Part shown: one piece after another, positions 24,875-28,109 of the stretch
Layout of the letters: the number at the start of each line of letters is the position of its first letter
Position numbering within the stretch: the first letter of the stretch is position 1
Assembly (NCBI GenBank): GCA_007128045.1
Contig: SKYG01000318.1
Span: forward strand, 1 to 28,109
Reading direction: 5' to 3'
Length of the DNA: 28,109 bases
Source: Bacteroidales bacterium
GTDB taxonomy: Bacteria; Bacteroidota; Bacteroidia; Bacteroidales; UBA7960
Position numbers and translations under genes: made by a program
The notes under the pieces: generated by a model
Databases searched by the model: none
The model's input: only the letters and a program-made list of their open reading frames with translations
What the model was told of the DNA's origin: nothing

Positions 24875-27019
24875 ATGACCAAAAATAAAGCACAAATTAA
24901 AGCCCGGTTAAAAGAACGCATATCTGAGGTATTTATTTCAGATCCTCGTAGCGTATATAATTACAAGCAAGTAGCAAAATCATTGGGAGAAGACGGGCAA
25001 ACACACAGAAAATTTGTCTCCGGATTATTATATCAGTTAGCAAAAGAAGGCGTATTGCTGGAGGTGAACAAGGGAAAGTTCAAAACAAGTCCGAAGTATA
25101 TTGAAAAGGGTAAAAAAATGGCACAGGTAGTTACAGGTCGCGTAGATATGAAGCAAACAGGAAAAGCATATATCATTACCGATGAGTTGTTGGAAGATAT
25201 CCGTATTTCTGCCAATAATACCGGTCATGCATTACATAATGACCTGGTAAAGGTTCGGCTTTTCCCAAAAAGAAAAGATAAAAAGCTTGAAGGAGAGATC
25301 ATTGAAATCATTGAGAGGGCTAAAACTACCTATGTAGGTACGGTTCAATTAAGTAAGAACTTTGCATTTCTTGTAGCTGACAGCAAAAGCATGCCTGTTG
25401 ACATTTTTATTCCCATGGAACATATTAAGGGAGCTACTGATGGTGATAAGGCCATTGCAAACATTACTGAATGGTTGCCGCAAAGCAAGAATCCACATGG
25501 AAAGATCATACAAGTACTTGGTCGCCCGGGCGATAATGAGGTAGAAATGCATGCCATCCTGGCTGAACATGGTTTGCCTGCGGTGTTTCCGAAAGCGGTA
25601 GAAAACGAAGCCGATTCTATACCCATCGAAATATCAGAGGAAGAGATATCGAAAAGAGAGGATTTCAGAGATGTCACTACGTTTACCATCGACCCATATG
25701 ACGCTAAAGATTTTGATGATGCCTTGTCACTGCAACAAACAGGAAATAACGAATGGCAGGTAGGAGTACATATAGCAGATGTGACACATTACGTAAGGCC
25801 CGGATCATTAATTGAACAAGAGGCCATACAAAGAGCTACTTCCATATATCTGGTAGACAGAACCATTCCTATGTTGCCGGAAATTCTATCCAATAATGTT
25901 TGCTCATTACGTCCTGATGAAGAAAAGCTCACCTTTTCCGCTGTATTCACCATCAATGATAAGGCCAAAGTATCAAAAACATGGATAGGAAAAACCATTA
26001 TAAAATCTGACAGGCGTTTTACCTATGAAGAGGTTCAGGAAGTCATTGAAAAAGGGGAAGGGGATTACCACACAGAAATACAAATCTTCAATAATCTGGC
26101 ACAACAGCTCAGGCAACGCAGGATGAAAGCCGGAGCTATTGATTTTGAGCGGCAGGAGGTAAAGTTTAAACTTGATGAACAGGGTAAGCCTGTGGGTGTA
26201 TACCTCAAAGAACAAAAGGAAGCACACAAATTAATAGAAGAATTTATGCTGCTTGCCAACAAGGCTGTGGCAGAAAAAATTGGCAAACCCAGCGGAAAGA
26301 AACAAGTCAAGCCATTTGTTTACCGAATTCATGACCATCCCAATCTTGAAAAATTGTCTATATTGGCTGAGTTTGTATCCAAATTCGGGTATAAAATCAA
26401 GACAGATACCAGAAAGAATATTGCTGAATCTTTTAACCGTATGTTGCATGATTCTCAGGGAAAAGGTGAAGAGAATCTGATTGAGACGCTCACCCTGCGG
26501 TCTATGGCAAAAGCCGCCTATTCCACAAACAATATTGGTCATTACGGCCTGGCTTTCGACTATTATACCCACTTTACGTCACCCATCAGAAGATATCCCG
26601 ATATGATGGTACATCGCTTGTTGCATAAGTATGAGATGGGGTCACCCGCTGTGAACCAGGATGACTATGAATCCATGTGTAAACATGCCTCTGCCATGGA
26701 AGTAAAAGCCCAGGAAGCTGAACGCGATTCCATAAAATACAAACAGGTAGAGTTTATGTCTGATAAATTAGGGATGGAATTTGATGGCCTTATATCTGGC
26801 GTTAGTAAATGGGGCATTTATGTAGAAATCAAAGAAAATAAAATTGAAGGCATGGTCAGGTTGGCCGACCTTGAAGATGACTATTACTTTCTGGATGAAG
26901 AAAATCATCAGGTAATTGGCAACAACAAGCGCAAGCACTATAAGCTCGGAGCACCTATACGTGTTACAATAAAACGTGCCAATCTGTTAAAGAAAGAACT
27001 AGACTTTGAAATAGTATGA
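24875..27019 (+). CDS. rnr: Ribonuclease R
   Basis: RNase R is a processive 3'-5' hydrolytic exoribonuclease that degrades structured RNA. The 714-residue product has a winged-helix-like N-terminus (~8-70), cold-shock domains (~75-230), and the RNB catalytic domain with TIDPYDAKDFDDALSL (~270-285, the Asp cluster that binds Mg2+). LVDRTIPMLPEILSNNVCSL and HFTSPIRRYPDMMVHR support the RNB call. An S1 domain ends the protein (GLISGVSKWGIYVEI, ~640 to the end). There is no long basic tail. The gene is monocistronic and convergent with the LytTR regulator. The start at ATG 24875 has no Shine-Dalgarno site, which is normal for the phylum. Confidence 0.97.
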   Translation: MTKNKAQIKARLKERISEVFISDPRSVYNYKQVAKSLGEDGQTHRKFVSGLLYQLAKEGVLLEVNKGKFKTSPKYIEKGKKMAQVVTGRVDMKQTGKAYIITDELLEDIRISANNTGHALHNDLVKVRLFPKRKDKKLEGEIIEIIERAKTTYVGTVQLSKNFAFLVADSKSMPVDIFIPMEHIKGATDGDKAIANITEWLPQSKNPHGKIIQVLGRPGDNEVEMHAILAEHGLPAVFPKAVENEADSIPIEISEEEISKREDFRDVTTFTIDPYDAKDFDDALSLQQTGNNEWQVGVHIADVTHYVRPGSLIEQEAIQRATSIYLVDRTIPMLPEILSNNVCSLRPDEEKLTFSAVFTINDKAKVSKTWIGKTIIKSDRRFTYEEVQEVIEKGEGDYHTEIQIFNNLAQQLRQRRMKAGAIDFERQEVKFKLDEQGKPVGVYLKEQKEAHKLIEEFMLLANKAVAEKIGKPSGKKQVKPFVYRIHDHPNLEKLSILAEFVSKFGYKIKTDTRKNIAESFNRMLHDSQGKGEENLIETLTLRSMAKAAYSTNNIGHYGLAFDYYTHFTSPIRRYPDMMVHRLLHKYEMGSPAVNQDDYESMCKHASAMEVKAQEAERDSIKYKQVEFMSDKLGMEFDGLISGVSKWGIYVEIKENKIEGMVRLADLEDDYYFLDEENHQVIGNNKRKHYKLGAPIRVTIKRANLLKKELDFEIV

Positions 27020-27173
27020 TCCCCCCTCTTAATGGCACGCCTGTCATCTCGAACCCCCGCGAAACGCAGTGAAGCGGGGTGAGAGATACCCTACACTTTC
27101 AGGAATACGCACGCTCATAACAGAAGCGACAGCGCAGTGAGAGATACCCTACACTTTCAAGACTACGTTAGCG
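27020..27173. repeat. Intergenic repeat cluster C
   Basis: CCTGTCATCTCGAAC through GAGATACCCTAC (27040-27093) is the reverse complement of the module at 16778-16825 and 18315-18363. Here it carries a CCCCGC/GCGGGG stem (27055-27060 and 27074-27079). A second, shorter copy follows with GCAGTGAGAGATACCCTAC at 27134-27152. The words GAGAGATACCCTACACTTTC occur twice, 59 bp apart (27081 and 27140). No gene is present between rnr and the next hairpin. Confidence 0.8.
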
Positions 27174-27207
27174 TGAAATCACCGCGAAGCAAATGGTGGT
27201 GATTTCA
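27174..27207. terminator. Possible bidirectional terminator hairpin between rnr and the LytTR gene
   Basis: TGAAATCACC (27174-27183) and GGTGATTTCA (27198-27207) form a perfect 10-bp stem with a 14-nt loop, 14 bases past the LytTR stop. It sits between convergent genes, but neither side has a good T run, so termination is inferred mainly from position. Confidence 0.45.
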
Positions 27208-27220
27208 TATCAATAGAATC

Positions 27221-27973
27221 TTATATCAGATTAAGTCTGCCATACAGCTCTTTACGATATAAGCCGCCTATGGGCAATACCTTCATTTTCCCTTCTATAA
27301 CCAGGTCAGGATACTTGATGGAAAAAATCTTGTTAAGATTGACAATAAACGAACGATGTACCCTTACAAAGTCTTTTGAAGGCAAAATACGCACCATCTC
27401 TTTCATGGTGGTATGTGTGGTAAAACTGTTATCAGATGTGTTTATAACCACATAATCCTTCAATGCTTCAACATAGAAGATATCGTCAAAATTGATTTTG
27501 TTAAGCCTGTAGTCAGCCCTGACAAAAATGGAATCTTTCGACTCTTTATTTTCAATGATAGAGTGATAAAGATCCCTTTCCTTTTTTACCTGAAGGTCTT
27601 TTTCATGCTTATACAGGGCTACCTCTATAGACGTTTGAAGTTCCTTTTCTTTAAAGGGCTTGATGATATAACCATATGGTTCACTGACCTTTGCACTGTT
27701 TAAGGTACTGTCATCAGCATAAGCGGTTAAAAATATCACAGGAATATCAAACCTTGTCTTTACGATCTTTGCTGTTTCAATACCAGTCATCTTACCCTTG
27801 AGCATGATGTCCATCAAAATAACATCAGGTCTCTCTTCTTCAATTTCCTGGAGTGCTTTCTCTCCATTACTTACAGTAGCCGTTACCAGATAGCCAAATT
27901 TCTTTAAGCTATTTTGGATATCTTTTGCCACAATGCTTTCATCTTCTACAATGAGAACTTTTACTTTTGCCAT
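27221..27973 (-). CDS. LytTR-family response regulator (REC-LytTR)
   Basis: The 250-residue product joins a receiver domain (1-~120) to a LytTR DNA-binding domain (~150-250). In the receiver, VILMDIML carries the phosphoacceptor D55, with the acidic pair E10-D11, T83 in FLTAY and K105 in IIKPF, so it should be phosphorylatable. The LytTR part has DDIFYVEALKDYVVI and FVRVHRSFIVNLNKI, both hallmarks. It should bind DNA and control transcription after phosphorylation by a histidine kinase. Such kinases usually lie next door; none is adjacent inside the window, but the region beyond 28109 is not visible. Confidence 0.95.
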   Translation of the reverse strand: MAKVKVLIVEDESIVAKDIQNSLKKFGYLVTATVSNGEKALQEIEEERPDVILMDIMLKGKMTGIETAKIVKTRFDIPVIFLTAYADDSTLNSAKVSEPYGYIIKPFKEKELQTSIEVALYKHEKDLQVKKERDLYHSIIENKESKDSIFVRADYRLNKINFDDIFYVEALKDYVVINTSDNSFTTHTTMKEMVRILPSKDFVRVHRSFIVNLNKIFSIKYPDLVIEGKMKVLPIGGLYRKELYGRLNLI

Positions 27974-28034
27974 TTCGTGATTGTTTTAAAAAATGATTAG
28001 TATATTTATTGTTATATAACCAAGTCTATATTTA

Positions 28035-28042
28035 CAAAGATA
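28035..28042 (-). promoter_or_regulatory. Promoter -7 box TATCTTTG for the LytTR regulator
   Basis: On the minus strand TATCTTTG exactly matches TAnnTTTG and predicts a leader of about 55 nt before the ATG at 27973. The -33 element is not clear. The remaining A/T-rich sequence to 28109 shows no gene. Confidence 0.5.
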
Positions 28043-28109
28043 AGAATTATTCTAATTAAACTTGTACCATTAAAAACAATTTTCTTCAGTCTAATTACAT
28101 ATTTTTCTA

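Overview
This window looks like a chromosomal segment of a Bacteroidota bacterium, probably in the Bacteroidales/Marinilabiliales sphere. The indicators are type IX secretion (T9SS) sorting-type domains, TAnnTTTG promoter boxes with few Shine-Dalgarno sites, a DksA-like protein with a degenerate zinc finger beside ileS and lspA, a DUF4175 / ATPase-like / ybeY / mnmG operon, a LytTR response regulator, and an IleRS that lacks the C-terminal zinc finger. Species cannot be fixed from the sequence alone.

Layout. (1) 1-4540: the tail of a protein resembling the C-terminus of PD-(D/E)XK nuclease-like proteins, a toxin-like remnant, then a two-gene operon for secreted proteins. The first has a sorting-tail-like domain in an unusual internal position; the second is a 14-blade double propeller with a normal C-terminal sorting domain. 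(2) 4541-7745: a large lysine-2,3-aminomutase-family radical SAM enzyme that converges, with no gap, on a COG0731-type radical SAM protein. (3) 7746-8132: an intergenic region with 26 exact-length heptamer repeats and a REP-like hairpin. (4) 8133-12594: the minus-strand operon ileS > dksA-like > lspA. (5) 12595-16651: a MITE-like nested palindrome touching the stop codon of a 1239-residue NtrY-like membrane histidine kinase. (6) 16652-18435: a methyltransferase flanked by two repeat-rich spacers. (7) 18436-24589: the minus-strand operon DUF4175 > degenerate GHKL protein > ybeY > mnmG, divergent from rnr (RNase R). (8) 27020-28109: more copies of the dispersed repeat, a hairpin between convergent genes, and a LytTR response regulator.

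How the genes fit together. Most of the window is housekeeping: tRNA charging and modification (ileS, mnmG), rRNA maturation and RNA turnover (ybeY, rnr), lipoprotein maturation (lspA) and transcription control (dksA-like). The accessory content is the secreted pair, the two radical SAM enzymes and the signalling proteins. I found no new defence or mobile system with cargo genes. The most unusual signals are a swapped GxHH signature in IleRS (expected to bear on mupirocin resistance), a dispersed intergenic repeat family that has expanded in tandem at several scales, a repeat-like in-frame insertion in a radical SAM gene, and an internal sorting-like domain in the first secreted protein.
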